Below, in pieces: positions 1 through 9,238 of a stretch of 64,000 bases of DNA. The notes below the pieces were generated by a model. It searched no databases. It was not told the origin of the DNA and saw nothing but the letters and a program-made list of their open reading frames with translations. The DNA is from DAOUJW01 sp965218945 (lineage in GTDB: Bacteria; Chloroflexota; Dehalococcoidia; Lucifugimonadales; UBA2985): the NCBI GenBank assembly GCA_965218945.1, contig OZ244718.1, forward strand, positions 372,001 through 436,000. The letters run 5' to 3'. Position 1 is the first letter of the stretch; every line of letters begins with the position of its first letter. A program made the translations under genes and the position numbers.

Positions 1-903
1 ACCCTGGCCCAGGGGGAGCGCATCGACTACTCGCTCCCCCTCCACGGTCCCGCGCCGTCCTTCACCGTGTCCTGGGAGGACACCCTCGGTCAGGCCGGGG
101 CGCTGACCTTCGAGGAAGCACAGCTTCCCTTCCCGCTTCCGGTCGTGGAGGGGGAATTGTGCGGCCTTCGCGTGACCTCCCTGGGCTGGACGCCCGGAGC
201 GGTCAGCGGAGTCGTCGAGTCCGAGTGCGCCGCCGCCGTCGAGGAGGCCGTCGAGCTGCAGACGGTAGCCGGACACGAGAGCGCCACCGAGACCGCGCTC
301 ATGGACGCCCAGGTGACGGCCATCACGGGGACGGTCTCGGCAGCGGCGGGAGCATCGCAGACCAGCGTCCCCTTCGTCCCCAACGGCGAGACGAGCTTCC
401 GGCTCGGCGTGCCCGCGGGCGAGGCGATTCACTCCGTGACCGTGGACGTGAGCCTGGAGGCAAGCCTCCGCATCCCCATCCCCCCGCTGACCGTGCTCAC
501 CCACCACCCTGAGCGGACGGAGCAGGTCACCAGGACCGTGCACCTCCATCGCCCAGGGGACAGCGACTCCGACAGTGAGACGGCGACGGCCACCTGCGAG
601 GACGGCGCCACGGCGTCCGCCACCGCAACGGCCTACGCCTACGTCCCCAGCGCCACCATCGCCAGGGAGGTGACGGTGGAGGTCCTGCACAAGGAGCACG
701 TCAAGGCCGAGACGGTGGAGCGGGAGCCGGTCACCGGCAGCCGCGAGGAGCAACTAAGCCTCGCGTCCGCCGTGGGATCGGACGACCCCTTCGCCGTCCT
801 TGTCCTGCCGGAGCCCGAGCCCGAGGACCCGCCCGCCGAACAGGAGCCCGCCGACGGGCTGCGCGGCTGGTTCGACCAATTGGGCTGGGAGTGGCCCTGG
901 TGA
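1..903 (+). CDS. Conserved hypothetical protein of a conjugation operon (5' partial)
   Basis: The frame is open from the first base of the window, so the true start lies upstream; the GTG at 67 is only an internal candidate. About 300 residues are visible. They are rich in Ala, Thr, Val and Ser and predicted mostly beta, with an acidic Pro/Glu-rich stretch (PEPEPEDPP) just before a Trp-rich C-terminus (GWFDQLGWEWPW). I do not recognise a family. It ends inside the start of the pilin-like gene (13-bp overlap), so it belongs to the type IV secretion operon. A surface or channel component is possible by context only. The reading frame is secure; the function is unknown. Confidence 0.75.
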   Translation, partial: TLAQGERIDYSLPLHGPAPSFTVSWEDTLGQAGALTFEEAQLPFPLPVVEGELCGLRVTSLGWTPGAVSGVVESECAAAVEEAVELQTVAGHESATETALMDAQVTAITGTVSAAAGASQTSVPFVPNGETSFRLGVPAGEAIHSVTVDVSLEASLRIPIPPLTVLTHHPERTEQVTRTVHLHRPGDSDSDSETATATCEDGATASATATAYAYVPSATIAREVTVEVLHKEHVKAETVEREPVTGSREEQLSLASAVGSDDPFAVLVLPEPEPEDPPAEQEPADGLRGWFDQLGWEWPW

Positions 904-1220
904 GACGCGCCGCGACCCTGCTGATTCTCACCGGCGCGGCCCTCGTGTTCACGGGGGCTGCGCCGGAGGAGCACGACACGATGCTGGAGCAGTTCGACCG
1001 CGTGCTCACCGCCATGTCCTACGCCGCCGCCGGACTCGCCGTCTTCGCCATCGTCTGGGCGGGATTCGTCCTGATGGCCGAGGGAGGCGAGGAGCGCGGC
1101 GGCGGCCGGGCCAAGGCCGCCGCCGTCATGGCGGTGGTCGGCCTGGTCCTGGTGCTGTCGGCCAAGGGCGTGGCCGCCCTGCTGAGCAGCGGCGTCATCC
1201 CATCCTTTCCAACCCCATAG
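891..1220 (+). CDS. VirB2/TrbC-like small membrane protein (pilin-like)
   Basis: A 109-residue protein starting at GTG 891, overlapping the upstream gene by 13 bp. It has an N-terminal hydrophobic signal-like stretch (about residues 8-24, ending FTGAAPEE) and two further membrane segments (about 42-62 and 77-97) separated by a short charged loop. This size and layout match VirB2/TrbC pilin subunits, which are processed and inserted in the inner membrane before assembly. The immediately downstream VirB4 ATPase supports the call, since virB2-virB3-virB4 order is typical. The sequence itself is too divergent for me to name the family with certainty. It could be another small T4SS membrane protein. 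Confidence 0.6.
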   Translation: MALVRRAATLLILTGAALVFTGAAPEEHDTMLEQFDRVLTAMSYAAAGLAVFAIVWAGFVLMAEGGEERGGGRAKAAAVMAVVGLVLVLSAKGVAALLSSGVIPSFPTP

Positions 1221-1239
1221 AGCAAAGGAAACGAGCGAA

Positions 1240-3543
1240 TTGAAGAAGCTGCTTGAACGAATCACAAGGCGAGGAACGGAGACCGCAACGAGGGAGACCG
1301 GCGCTTCGCAGGAGACGCCGGAAGAGAGGCTTCCGGCCAACCCGCAGAGCACTGAGACAACGACTCCGGTCCCCAAGCCGCTCCCCGAGCTGCCCCTGTT
1401 CTTCATGCTGTCCCACCTGGACGACGACGGCCCGGTGCGCCTCGACGGGGTGAAGCTCGGCGTGTGCGAGGTGATGGGCCTTGAGATCGACGAGCCGAAG
1501 CTGGGGGCCTTCGCCGGGGCGCTCAACGCCCTGGACTTCCCGGCGCAGCTCCTCATAAGGCAGCACCCGCCGCGGTTGGCAGGGATGCGGGAGAAGCTGC
1601 AACAGGCCCAGCCCGCCGACCTTCCCCAGCAGACGAGGGCCGCCGCCGAGTCCCTACGGCGTCTGTTGACCGACCTTGAGGCCCGCGACGGCATCCTCGA
1701 CCGGCGCTTCTACGCCGTGTGCGAGGCGGCCCGCATCGACGACCTGCGCGGCCTGCTGGCAAGGGCCGGGCTGTCCGTCCATACCCTCAGAGGCCGCCAG
1801 CTTCGGATGATGCTCGTATCGGCCGCACTGGGCGGCTCACCTTCCGAGTTCGACGAGGACGCCCCCGTCGAGGTGGAGGTCAACCGACGCGACGTGCGCG
1901 TTGGCGAGAGCCTCGTCCGCTCCCTTCACCTGGGCAAGTGGCCCCGGTCGCTGGCCCCCGGCTTCCTGCAAGGGCTCATGGCGGCGGGAGCGCCGATGGA
2001 CCTGTCAGTCCACGTCGGCCCGATACCCGCTGAGCAGGCGGCGAGGACGCTGGAGTGGCAGAAGGTGCGCTTCGAGTCGGCCCAGTCCCTGTCCTTCAAG
2101 CGCGGCCGCACCATGTCCCCCGAGGCGGAGATCGCCCTGGAGGACATCACCCGGCTGAGGGACGAGGTGCAGCGGGGCAGGGAGAGGCTGTTTCATGCGT
2201 CCCTGTCCGTGACCCTTCACGCGAAGGACGAGGCGGCGCTCAAGGAGATGACCCAGCGGGCGAAGGCCCACTTCGCCGCCACCCTCGGCAAGCTGGACAA
2301 CCTGGCCTTCCGCCAGCGCGAGGGCATCCTGTCCACCCTGCCCCTGGCCCTGAACGCCGTGGCCGAGTGGCGGACGCTGGACACGTCCAGCATCGCCCGT
2401 CTCTTCCCCTTCTCGCCCCCGGACCTGGACACCCGGAGCGGCACCCTCTACGGCATCGACATGCGGGCCTGCTCCCCGGTGGTCTACGACCCCTGGGACG
2501 GGACCCACCTGAACGCCAACACCGCCGTCCTCGCACGGTCGGGCAGCGGCAAGAGCTTCGCAACCAAGCTCGGCGTGCTGCGCGGCATCACTCGCGGCGT
2601 CACCGCCTACGTCATCGACCCGGAGGGCGAGTACGCGGACATGGCCCGCGCAGCGGGCGGCAGGGTGCTGTCCCCCGGAGTGCCGGGCGAGGGCATGAAC
2701 CCCTTCGTCATCGACAAGGGAGACTCAGAGGAGATGCTCCAGCGCATCGGCAGCCTGCGCAGGCTCATCGAGGTCATGGTGGGAGAGAGCCTCGGCGCGG
2801 AGCGAAGGGCCTCCCTCGACCACGCCCTGGCGGGCTACTACGCCAAACCCCGCGAGCGCACCGGCTTCCGAGACTTCTACGCATATCTGCAAGAGAGCGA
2901 GGCGGGAGACCGAGACCCCGAATCGAGCTCGGGGCAGGCTCTGGCCCGCCTGCTCAGGCCCTTCGCCACCGGCAGCCTGCGCCACCTGCTCTCCGACGAG
3001 GGCGACGACCTGCTGGGCAACGAGGCCCTGGTCACGGTCTTCGACCTTCGATTGCTCGAACCGGAGCTTCGGCCCGCAGCGGCGATGGTCTGCACCGAGA
3101 CGGTGTGGGCCGCCGCCGCCCAGGACCCCAAGCCCCGCCTGCTGGTCGTGGACGAGGTGTGGTCGATCATGCAGCACCCCGAGGGCGCGGCCTTCATGGT
3201 GTCGATGGCGAAGCGGGCCAGGAAGCACCGCCTGGGGTTGCAGTTCATCACCCAGGACGTGCAGGACCTTCTCTCCGAGGACACGTCCAGGACCATCACC
3301 GGACACTCCGGCAGGGCGCTCCTCCAGAACGCCGCCTTCAAGCTGCTTCTCCAGCAGGACGCCGCCGCCATAAGCACCGTCGGCGACGCCTTCGACCTGC
3401 CCGAAGACCTCCAACGCTGGCTGCTTTCGTGCCCGCGCGGAGACGGCCTGCTGCTGGCGAAGGGCAACCGCTTCCCCGTCCGCATCGAGGCGACCCCGGA
3501 GGAGACGGCGGTCATCGAGTGGCGGCCGGGCCAGCACAGGTAG
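1240..3543 (+). CDS. virB4: VirB4-family type IV secretion ATPase
   Basis: A 767-residue ATPase energising type IV secretion at the inner membrane. The start is TTG 1240, 19 bp after the pilin-like gene, preceded by a purine-rich stretch (AAAGGAAACGAG). The C-terminal RecA-like domain carries Walker A (ARSGSGKSFATK, about residue 431) and Walker B followed by the family-typical VDEVW (LLVVDEVWSIM, about 635). The motif between them, YVIDPEGEYADM, is also characteristic of VirB4/TraC proteins. The N-terminal 400 residues match the usual less conserved VirB4 domain in length. It sits between the pilin-like gene and the coupling protein in one operon. The family call is strong; the exact subtype (VirB4, TraC or TrbE) is not resolved. 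Confidence 0.9.
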   Translation: MKKLLERITRRGTETATRETGASQETPEERLPANPQSTETTTPVPKPLPELPLFFMLSHLDDDGPVRLDGVKLGVCEVMGLEIDEPKLGAFAGALNALDFPAQLLIRQHPPRLAGMREKLQQAQPADLPQQTRAAAESLRRLLTDLEARDGILDRRFYAVCEAARIDDLRGLLARAGLSVHTLRGRQLRMMLVSAALGGSPSEFDEDAPVEVEVNRRDVRVGESLVRSLHLGKWPRSLAPGFLQGLMAAGAPMDLSVHVGPIPAEQAARTLEWQKVRFESAQSLSFKRGRTMSPEAEIALEDITRLRDEVQRGRERLFHASLSVTLHAKDEAALKEMTQRAKAHFAATLGKLDNLAFRQREGILSTLPLALNAVAEWRTLDTSSIARLFPFSPPDLDTRSGTLYGIDMRACSPVVYDPWDGTHLNANTAVLARSGSGKSFATKLGVLRGITRGVTAYVIDPEGEYADMARAAGGRVLSPGVPGEGMNPFVIDKGDSEEMLQRIGSLRRLIEVMVGESLGAERRASLDHALAGYYAKPRERTGFRDFYAYLQESEAGDRDPESSSGQALARLLRPFATGSLRHLLSDEGDDLLGNEALVTVFDLRLLEPELRPAAAMVCTETVWAAAAQDPKPRLLVVDEVWSIMQHPEGAAFMVSMAKRARKHRLGLQFITQDVQDLLSEDTSRTITGHSGRALLQNAAFKLLLQQDAAAISTVGDAFDLPEDLQRWLLSCPRGDGLLLAKGNRFPVRIEATPEETAVIEWRPGQHR

Positions 3544-3595
3544 AGAACGCAACGACGGACACGCAGAGAGAACGCCAATAGAGAGGAGTAGAGCA

Positions 3596-6088
3596 TTGAA
3601 GCTGAACCCGAAGAACATCCTGTTTGGAGACGACAAAGAGAAGAAAGGCCCCGTCCTGCTGGCGGTGACGCCGCCGAGGGCCGGGGAGCGCACCCTGCTG
3701 GGCGTGGAGAACCTCCTCCAGTCCATCGCGGTGCCCGAACCATTCTCCCTGGAGCTGGCCGGGGACGTGGACGGCGTGATTTTGATGGCCCGCTGCCTGG
3801 ACGACCAGGTGGTGCGGGGCCAGCTCTCGGCCCACTACCCCCAGGCGCGCATCCAGAAGGTGGAGCCGGAGGACGATCCCCTGCGCCTCGACGAGGGCGA
3901 GCAGGCGTGGTCGATCACGCTGCGGGCCGACGGCCCGGAGTACGTCCCCCTGAGGACCTTCAGGGACGACGACCTGCTCGACCCCGGCTCGGACCCCCTC
4001 ATCGCCCTGATGGGCGCTCTGTCGGCCCTCCACGAGAGGGAGCGCGTGGTGGCGCGTCTGCTGCTGCGCTCCCTGGGTCCCGACTGGTCGCAGCCCCACA
4101 TGGAGAAGGCCCACAAGCGGCCCGGCATGGAGCCGAGGGAGCCCGCCTACACCTACCAGACCAAGCCGTTGCAGATGGACGGCGTGACGATGGCCGTCCT
4201 CGGCCTGGGCGCGCTTGCCGCCCTCAAGGGCTACCTGTGGGTGCAGGACGGGGAGATATGGAAGGCGGCGCTCCTTGGCGCAGGAACGGTCCTGGGGCTG
4301 GCCGCAGGCGGCTGGGGATGGTGGCGCTGGAAGAAGGCCCGCAAGCGGGTGGAAGACCCGCTGCTCATCAAGGAGAAGGTCTCCCGCATCGCCTTCGACG
4401 CCGAGCTTCAGGTCGTCGCCGTCGTGCCCGCGGACGCCGAGCCGCAGCGGGCCAGGGAGCTTCTGGGAACGGTTGCCGCCGCCTACCGCCACTACGACAA
4501 CCCCGCAGGGGCGCGGTTCAAGGTGGGGAAGGTAAAGCCGGCCGTCCCCAACCCGGACATGCTGCACCCGGCAGGCCCCGGACTGTTCGGGAGGCGCAGC
4601 GTCCTGGGAGTCCGCGAGGCGGCCTGCCTCTGGCACCCGCCCGGAGCAGGCGACGAGACGCCCCTGGTGGAGCGCTCCGGCGCGAGGGCGCTCAGCCCCT
4701 CGGCGAAGGGCGTCAGGGGCGGCGCGCTGGTGGGAGACACCACCGCAGGGGCGAAGAGGGAGATCCGCTTCCCCGCAGACCTGCTCCGGCGTCACCACCT
4801 CTACGTCGCACGCACCCGCATGGGCAAGTCCACCCTCATGCACCACCTCGTCACGCACAAGATGAGGGAGAAGGCCGAGGGCAGGGACGGCGACGCCATC
4901 GTGGTCATAGACCCCCACACCGACCTGGTGGCAGGCATCCTCGAACACGTCCCCGAGTCCCTCGTCGGCAGGGTGCGGCTCATCGACCTGTCCGACGAGA
5001 CCCGCTCCCCCGGCATCAACCTGCTGGACACCCGCGTCTTCGCCGACCGGGACCGCACCGCCGACTCGGTGGTGCGCGTGGCCAAGGGCCTCTGGGAGCA
5101 GTGGGGGCCGAGGATGCAGTCCATCCTCGAACAGACGGTGAAGACCCTTCACGAGGCCAACGAGCAGGTGGAGGCGGACAGGCAGTACACCATCCTCGAC
5201 GGCCTCAAGCTCCTGTCGGACGAGCCCTTCCGCAAGGACGTGCTCAAGAAGGTCTCCGACCCCTATCTGCTTGAGTGGTGGGCGCGTGACTTCGGAAGCT
5301 GGCACCGCCAGTACAGGGCCGAGGCCCTGGCGCCCGTGCAGACCCGCCTCTCCTACTACGCCTCCTCCAAGCGGGCGCGGGCCATCCTGGGCCAGCGCCG
5401 CTCCACCATCGACCTGCGAAAGACGATCCACGACGGCGGCGTCCTGCTCGTCTCCACCGCCCAGGGAGTCGTCGGCAGGGACGTGGCCGCCCTGGTGGGC
5501 GCGTCCCTCCTCAACCTCGTGGACGCGGTGATCCGGGAGCAGGGAAGCGTGACGCTCAGGGAGCGGCGGGGCGCGCTGGTGGTGGTGGACGAGATGCAGT
5601 CGATGCCCGGCGTGGACTACGAGTCGATGCTCTCCGAGCTGGGCAAGTTCGGAGCGTCCTTCGTCCTCGCCACCCAGAGCCTCGCCAAGCTGGACGACCT
5701 CTCCCGCACCATGCGCGACACCCTCCTGGCCAACGTGGGCTGCCTCGCCGTCTTCCAGGTCGCTGGCAACGACGCCAGGACGCTGGTGTGGGAGCTGGGC
5801 AAGGAGCGCGTGACCGAGGACGACATCACCTCGCTGCCCGTCCACCACTGCTACGTCCGCGCCACCGTGGGCAAGGAGCGGATGCCCGCCTTCTCGATGA
5901 TGGTCAGAAAGCCCGAGGAGGGAGAAGCCGCCGTCGCCGACCGCATCCGCGAGGCCGCCTCCGCATACACGGTCTCCCACAGGCGGGTGGACTACGGCGA
6001 CGCCGACGGCCACAGGAAGGTGGACGACTACCGCAAGGGCATAGACGACCTCGAAAAAGACGAGCAGGGAGAGGAGGCCGGGGAATGA
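3596..6088 (+). CDS. TraD/TraG/VirD4-like type IV coupling ATPase
   Basis: An 830-residue protein starting at TTG 3596 behind GAGAGGAG. It links the relaxosome to the secretion channel. Two membrane segments lie at about residues 200-240 (GVTMAVLGLGALAAL onward, then a GLAAGGWGWWRW stretch). The motor domain has Walker A (ARTRMGKSTL, about 404-413) and Walker B (LVVVDEMQSM, about 661). A following segment, LATQSLAKLDDL, resembles the TraM-recognition region of TraD-type proteins. The long N-terminal region before the membrane hairpin is unusual for VirD4, so the protein may be a distinct conjugal ATPase class of Gram-positive-like or Chloroflexota elements. It overlaps the next gene by 4 bp (ATGA), which implies translational coupling. 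Confidence 0.85.
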   Translation: MKLNPKNILFGDDKEKKGPVLLAVTPPRAGERTLLGVENLLQSIAVPEPFSLELAGDVDGVILMARCLDDQVVRGQLSAHYPQARIQKVEPEDDPLRLDEGEQAWSITLRADGPEYVPLRTFRDDDLLDPGSDPLIALMGALSALHERERVVARLLLRSLGPDWSQPHMEKAHKRPGMEPREPAYTYQTKPLQMDGVTMAVLGLGALAALKGYLWVQDGEIWKAALLGAGTVLGLAAGGWGWWRWKKARKRVEDPLLIKEKVSRIAFDAELQVVAVVPADAEPQRARELLGTVAAAYRHYDNPAGARFKVGKVKPAVPNPDMLHPAGPGLFGRRSVLGVREAACLWHPPGAGDETPLVERSGARALSPSAKGVRGGALVGDTTAGAKREIRFPADLLRRHHLYVARTRMGKSTLMHHLVTHKMREKAEGRDGDAIVVIDPHTDLVAGILEHVPESLVGRVRLIDLSDETRSPGINLLDTRVFADRDRTADSVVRVAKGLWEQWGPRMQSILEQTVKTLHEANEQVEADRQYTILDGLKLLSDEPFRKDVLKKVSDPYLLEWWARDFGSWHRQYRAEALAPVQTRLSYYASSKRARAILGQRRSTIDLRKTIHDGGVLLVSTAQGVVGRDVAALVGASLLNLVDAVIREQGSVTLRERRGALVVVDEMQSMPGVDYESMLSELGKFGASFVLATQSLAKLDDLSRTMRDTLLANVGCLAVFQVAGNDARTLVWELGKERVTEDDITSLPVHHCYVRATVGKERMPAFSMMVRKPEEGEAAVADRIREAASAYTVSHRRVDYGDADGHRKVDDYRKGIDDLEKDEQGEEAGE

Positions 6089-7737
6089 GACCCGAAGGAT
6101 GCGAGGCCCGGCTGCTCCGCGCCCTGGCGTCCATGCCCTTCCTGGACAGGACGGAGATGGTCGCCGTCACCGGCCGGTCCAGGGGCGCGGTCTACGAGGC
6201 TGTCGAGAGGCTGGAAGCCTCCGGCCTCTGCGCCTCCGTGCTCCACGCCACGGAGCTGGTCCCCCAGGCCCGCAGATTCCACCTCACCGAATCCGGCCTG
6301 CGCAGGCTCGCCGAAGAAGAGGGCATGGCTTTGGACGAGCTGGTGCGCTCCCATCCCGTGTCCGCCCAGTGGCGGCGCAGCCTGATGGAGCGCCTCGACG
6401 CCGTGGCCGTCATATATCACCTGGCCTCCGCCGTCTCGGACGTGGCCTACCCCATCCGGTTCCGCTGGTACCGCTCCATCCCCCTCGACGCCGCCATGAC
6501 GCTGCCCGACGGGAGGACCGTGGGCATCGTCCGGCAGGGACTCACCGCCGACAGGTCGGGCTTCTCCGGGCGGCTCAGGCGGCTGCAAGGCGGCCCCATC
6601 CCCGGAACGCTCCTCATCCTCATGGCCGACGACGTGCGGCTCAGGCACGCCCGCAGGGTGCTGTCGAACATCGACGTGCCGGCCCTTCTCGCCGTGGAAC
6701 GCGAGGTGGTGCGAGCCGGGGCGGACGAGCGGATATGGACGCCCTCGGAGATCAGCGCCGACATCTCCCTGCGCTACGAGCTGGAACGGGCGGCCCCCGG
6801 AGGCGGGCTGCCCCACGAGCCGGAACCCGGACGGGCCGACGCGCCCTCCGACCTTTCCGGCAGGGCAGCGGCGGCGGACATCCCCGACCACATGCTGCCC
6901 GTCACCCTCAGCTCCGCCGAGAAGCGCGCCCTGGACCTGATATCCGATTGGCCCTGGACCGCCCTCGATGAGCTGGCCGGGCTGATGGGCGTGACGCCCC
7001 AGAGGGCGTCCCAGGTCGTCATACCCCTAGAAGGATTCGGCCTAGCGGCCCGCCACCGCGACAGGGGCGGACGGCTGGCCCTCACCGACCGGGGGCTGGC
7101 GCTGCTGGCCCGCAGGGACCGCACCTCCGTAGTCCTGGCTAGGAGACGGTGGAGCATCGCCCCGCAGGACCCCGACGCCCCCTTCGAGTGGCGCAACCTG
7201 TCCGGCGGCAGGAGCCGCCAGCTTCTCAGGAACATGGAGCACACCGCCGCCGTCCACGGGTTCCTGGCGGCGCTCACCGCCCAGGCCCCCCTCCTGGGGT
7301 GGGAGGTCGTCCAGCTCGACCCGCCCAGGAGGGCCTCCCGCCACTTCCGGCACGACGACCGGGCGCGCGCCGTCAACCCCGACGCCTTCGGCGTGCTCAG
7401 AAGGGAAGAGACGACCTGGCCCTTCTTCCTGGAGTGGGAGCGCCGCGCCGTGCGGCCATCAACCATGTCGGAGCGTCTCGCTCCGTATCTGCGCTACTAC
7501 TCATCTCACAGGCCCACCGACGACCACGGCGCGAGACCCGCGGTCCTGGTCGTCTTCGACGACGACATCGCCGCCACCCACTTCCTGCGCGTGGCGCGGG
7601 AGGAGACGCACGAATCGAGAGTCAACGTGCCCCTGTGGGTGTCCCACAGGGAGGCCACCGACGCCCTGGGGCCGCTGGGACGCGCATGGCGCTCCCCCGG
7701 CGACTGGAACTCGACCCAGGCCCTGCCGCCTCAATGA
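6085..7737 (+). CDS. Replication-relaxation family protein, copy 1
   Basis: A 550-residue protein whose ATG overlaps the coupling-protein stop (ATGA). It contains two winged-helix-like segments: residues about 5-75, with a FHLTESGLRRLAEE wing, and about 275-340, with FGLAARHRD and LALTDRGLALLARRD. A C-terminal nuclease-like or relaxation domain follows, with WPFFLEWERRAVRPSTM and YLRYYSSHRP. These match the replication-relaxation family found on conjugative plasmids and ICEs. The DNA-processing role is inferred from the family name and context. Two relatives occur in this window, an intact one at 17.99-20.12 kb and a decayed one at 21.4-23.2 kb. They share the central blocks HPVSxxW...RLDAVA and RxVGxxRQG. 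No classical MOB relaxase gene is seen in the window, so this may serve that step. Confidence 0.7.
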   Translation: MRPEGCEARLLRALASMPFLDRTEMVAVTGRSRGAVYEAVERLEASGLCASVLHATELVPQARRFHLTESGLRRLAEEEGMALDELVRSHPVSAQWRRSLMERLDAVAVIYHLASAVSDVAYPIRFRWYRSIPLDAAMTLPDGRTVGIVRQGLTADRSGFSGRLRRLQGGPIPGTLLILMADDVRLRHARRVLSNIDVPALLAVEREVVRAGADERIWTPSEISADISLRYELERAAPGGGLPHEPEPGRADAPSDLSGRAAAADIPDHMLPVTLSSAEKRALDLISDWPWTALDELAGLMGVTPQRASQVVIPLEGFGLAARHRDRGGRLALTDRGLALLARRDRTSVVLARRRWSIAPQDPDAPFEWRNLSGGRSRQLLRNMEHTAAVHGFLAALTAQAPLLGWEVVQLDPPRRASRHFRHDDRARAVNPDAFGVLRREETTWPFFLEWERRAVRPSTMSERLAPYLRYYSSHRPTDDHGARPAVLVVFDDDIAATHFLRVAREETHESRVNVPLWVSHREATDALGPLGRAWRSPGDWNSTQALPPQ

Positions 7738-8024
7738 AAGACGAGGGACGGGAAGATATGAAACATAAAGACGCCAACCAATCGAAAGGCCCCCGGAGGC
7801 GCGGAGGACGGACTGTTGTCCGGCTCGATACGGCGGCCGTCTGGAAGCGGCTCGCTCTGCTGAACCGCTCCCAGAACTGGCTCGCCAGGGAGATCGGGGT
7901 CAGCCCCGGCTACGTCTCGATGCTGGTCAACACGGGGCGCTCGCCCTCCGGTCGCATCCGCCGCCGGATGCTCAAGGCCCTGGAACTGACCGAGTTCGGA
8001 GACCTATTCAGATTGGAGGAGTAG
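7734..8024 (+). CDS. Small XRE-type HTH DNA-binding protein
   Basis: A 96-residue basic protein. ATG 7734 overlaps the preceding stop (ATGA). An alternative ATG at 7758 has a better ribosome site (GACGGGAAG). The C-terminal half forms a Cro/XRE-like HTH (LNRSQNWLAREIGVSPGYVS), followed by SPSGRIRRRMLKAL. The N-terminal 30 residues are charged and probably disordered. It is followed 2 bp later by a second HTH protein, so the pair is likely co-expressed to regulate the conjugation operon or replication. No target site can be assigned. Confidence 0.75.
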   Translation: MKDEGREDMKHKDANQSKGPRRRGGRTVVRLDTAAVWKRLALLNRSQNWLAREIGVSPGYVSMLVNTGRSPSGRIRRRMLKALELTEFGDLFRLEE

Positions 8025-8026
8025 CA

Positions 8027-8356
8027 ATGAACAACTTCAACGACCCGTCCCGTCACAACGGGACCACGCACCACACCACCCTCGAAGACCTGGCGCTGCC
8101 CATAGAGAGCGGCGTCTTCCCCGAGGACTTCCCCCGGTGCCTCGTGCGCCTCAAGGAGGCCAGCGGCCTCTCCTGGCGCGGCATGGCCAGAGCCCTCGGC
8201 GTGGACCCCAAGCAGCTGCGCAGGTGGCGCAGGGGCGTCGAGCCCGGCGGGGGAGCCATGCTCTCCCTCCTGCGCTTCGCCAGCCGCGTCCCCGGAGGCG
8301 TCCAGATCCTCATGGGCGACGGCTTTCAGATGACCCTCTTCGAGGACGTTAGCTAG
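8027..8356 (+). CDS. Small HTH protein, second of a tandem pair
   Basis: A 109-residue protein starting with ATG 8027 behind TTGGAGGAGTAGCA. The central segment LKEASGLSWRGMARALGVDP followed by KQLRRWRRGVEPGGG is a HTH of XRE/plasmid-regulator type. The C-terminus (VQILMGDGFQMTLFED) is short and acidic. It is the last gene before an intergenic region with two strong hairpins. Its pairing with the preceding HTH gene suggests a regulator pair of the transfer operon; the function is inferred from fold and position only. Confidence 0.7.
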   Translation: MNNFNDPSRHNGTTHHTTLEDLALPIESGVFPEDFPRCLVRLKEASGLSWRGMARALGVDPKQLRRWRRGVEPGGGAMLSLLRFASRVPGGVQILMGDGFQMTLFEDVS

Positions 8357-8362
8357 ACGAAT

Positions 8363-8450
8363 GGCCCCGCCGGGCGCACCGCGCAACGGCGGCGAGGCGG
8401 GGCCGGAACCGACGCCGCCTGCGCTCGCCCCTTCCGTCGGCGCAGGCGGC
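8363..8450. repeat. Two tandem GC-rich hairpins after the conjugation operon
   Basis: Two inverted repeats lie side by side. GGCCCCGCC at 8363-8371 pairs with GGCGGGGCC at 8396-8404. GCCGCCTGCGC at 8414-8424 pairs with GCGCAGGCGGC at 8440-8450. They begin 6 bp after the stop of the second HTH gene. No T-run follows, so these are not textbook intrinsic terminators. They could end the transfer operon, stabilise the mRNA, or form part of a DNA-processing site. Confidence 0.6.
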
Positions 8451-8512
8451 CTGTCACAGACCTGAAACGAGAGGCCAGCGGCCCAACCGATTCGCCGCTG
8501 CGACTATGCACC

Positions 8513-8716
8513 ATGAAAGATACCACCGGAAAGAACCAAAGCAACGGAGAGGAGCAGACGGGCGAGGACGCCCCGGAGGTGTCCTACACCCCGGAGCAGC
8601 GGAGGCTCATCCGCAAGGGCCTGCGCATCTGGGCAAGGGTCGCCATCCGCTCCTACATGCGAAAGCACGGGGCCGGTTCCCTCACCGTAGACGACGACGC
8701 CGAGGAGGAGGACTGA
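8513..8716 (+). CDS. Small hypothetical protein
   Basis: A 67-residue ORF from ATG 8513 with acidic ends (GEEQTGEDAPE at the front, VDDDAEEED at the back). A basic helix lies in the middle (EQRRLIRKGLRIWARVAIRSYMRKHG). No family is recognised. It follows the two hairpins and may be expressed separately from the transfer genes. The charge layout suggests a small DNA- or protein-binding accessory factor of the element, but that is a guess. Another short frame starts at 8506 and reads a very basic peptide; this one is preferred for its balanced composition. Confidence 0.5.
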   Translation: MKDTTGKNQSNGEEQTGEDAPEVSYTPEQRRLIRKGLRIWARVAIRSYMRKHGAGSLTVDDDAEEED

Positions 8717-8783
8717 TGACCCCCGCAGGAGCCGGGAGACTGAGATGTGCGGGAAGAAGGCACGCGGCCAGCGCCGCAACGTC

Positions 8784-9140
8784 CTAGTACAGGATCATGT
8801 GAGTGGGGACCAGCCGTTGAGCCTCCGGGTCCACCGCCAAGGCCAGACCCTCCAGAGTGTAGGCCCCCAGCAGCGGAGGGGCCTCGTCCTCTCCAAAGAC
8901 CACGATGGTGACCACGCTCTCCCCGTCTATCGTGGCCCACGCCTGGCCGTAGTCCATCTCGATGCGACGCCCGTCCGCCAGCAGGAACCGGCGCTTGCCC
9001 GTGGCCTCGATACCCAACTCGCGGAGAAGGTTCGAGGGAAGCGTCGTGAACGATGCGCCGGTGTCCACCGTCGCCTCTATGTCCCGGGCCTGTTGGCCGT
9101 CCATGCTGGCAATCCGCAGCGGCCACTTGAATGTCCCCAT
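8784..9140 (-). CDS. Retropepsin-like aspartyl protease (single domain)
   Basis: A 118-residue protein starting with ATG at 9140 on the minus strand. It has the clan AA active-site signature VDTGASFTTLP (catalytic Asp about residue 26) and a LLGAYTLEGLALAVDP segment typical of the second half of single-domain, retroviral-type aspartyl proteases. Bacterial relatives act as homodimers. It is transcribed divergently from the RHH/recombinase cassette, with 137 bp between starts. A remnant of the same gene start (MGTFRWLL at 16380) lies at the same relative place beside the decayed third cassette, so the protease appears to be a stable partner of the cassette. The substrate is unknown. Confidence 0.8.
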   Translation of the reverse strand: MGTFKWPLRIASMDGQQARDIEATVDTGASFTTLPSNLLRELGIEATGKRRFLLADGRRIEMDYGQAWATIDGESVVTIVVFGEDEAPPLLGAYTLEGLALAVDPEAQRLVPTHMILY

Positions 9141-9238
9141 AGGGAAGCCTCTCCATTGCTATTTCTACCATCCCATTTTACCCGATTTGGAGGCCCTCTT
9201 ACAGACGCCCGGCCGTTGCGTTCATGACAAGAGTATGA

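Noticed and set aside
1719..2508. Several frames opposite or offset to the VirB4 gene
   Set aside because: Compositional shadows of a well-supported gene with both Walker motifs.
3512..6013. Long minus-strand open frame of about 830 codons
   Set aside because: It is the antisense of the coupling ATPase in GC-rich DNA; it lacks domains and shows a His/Gly/Leu/Val-skewed composition.
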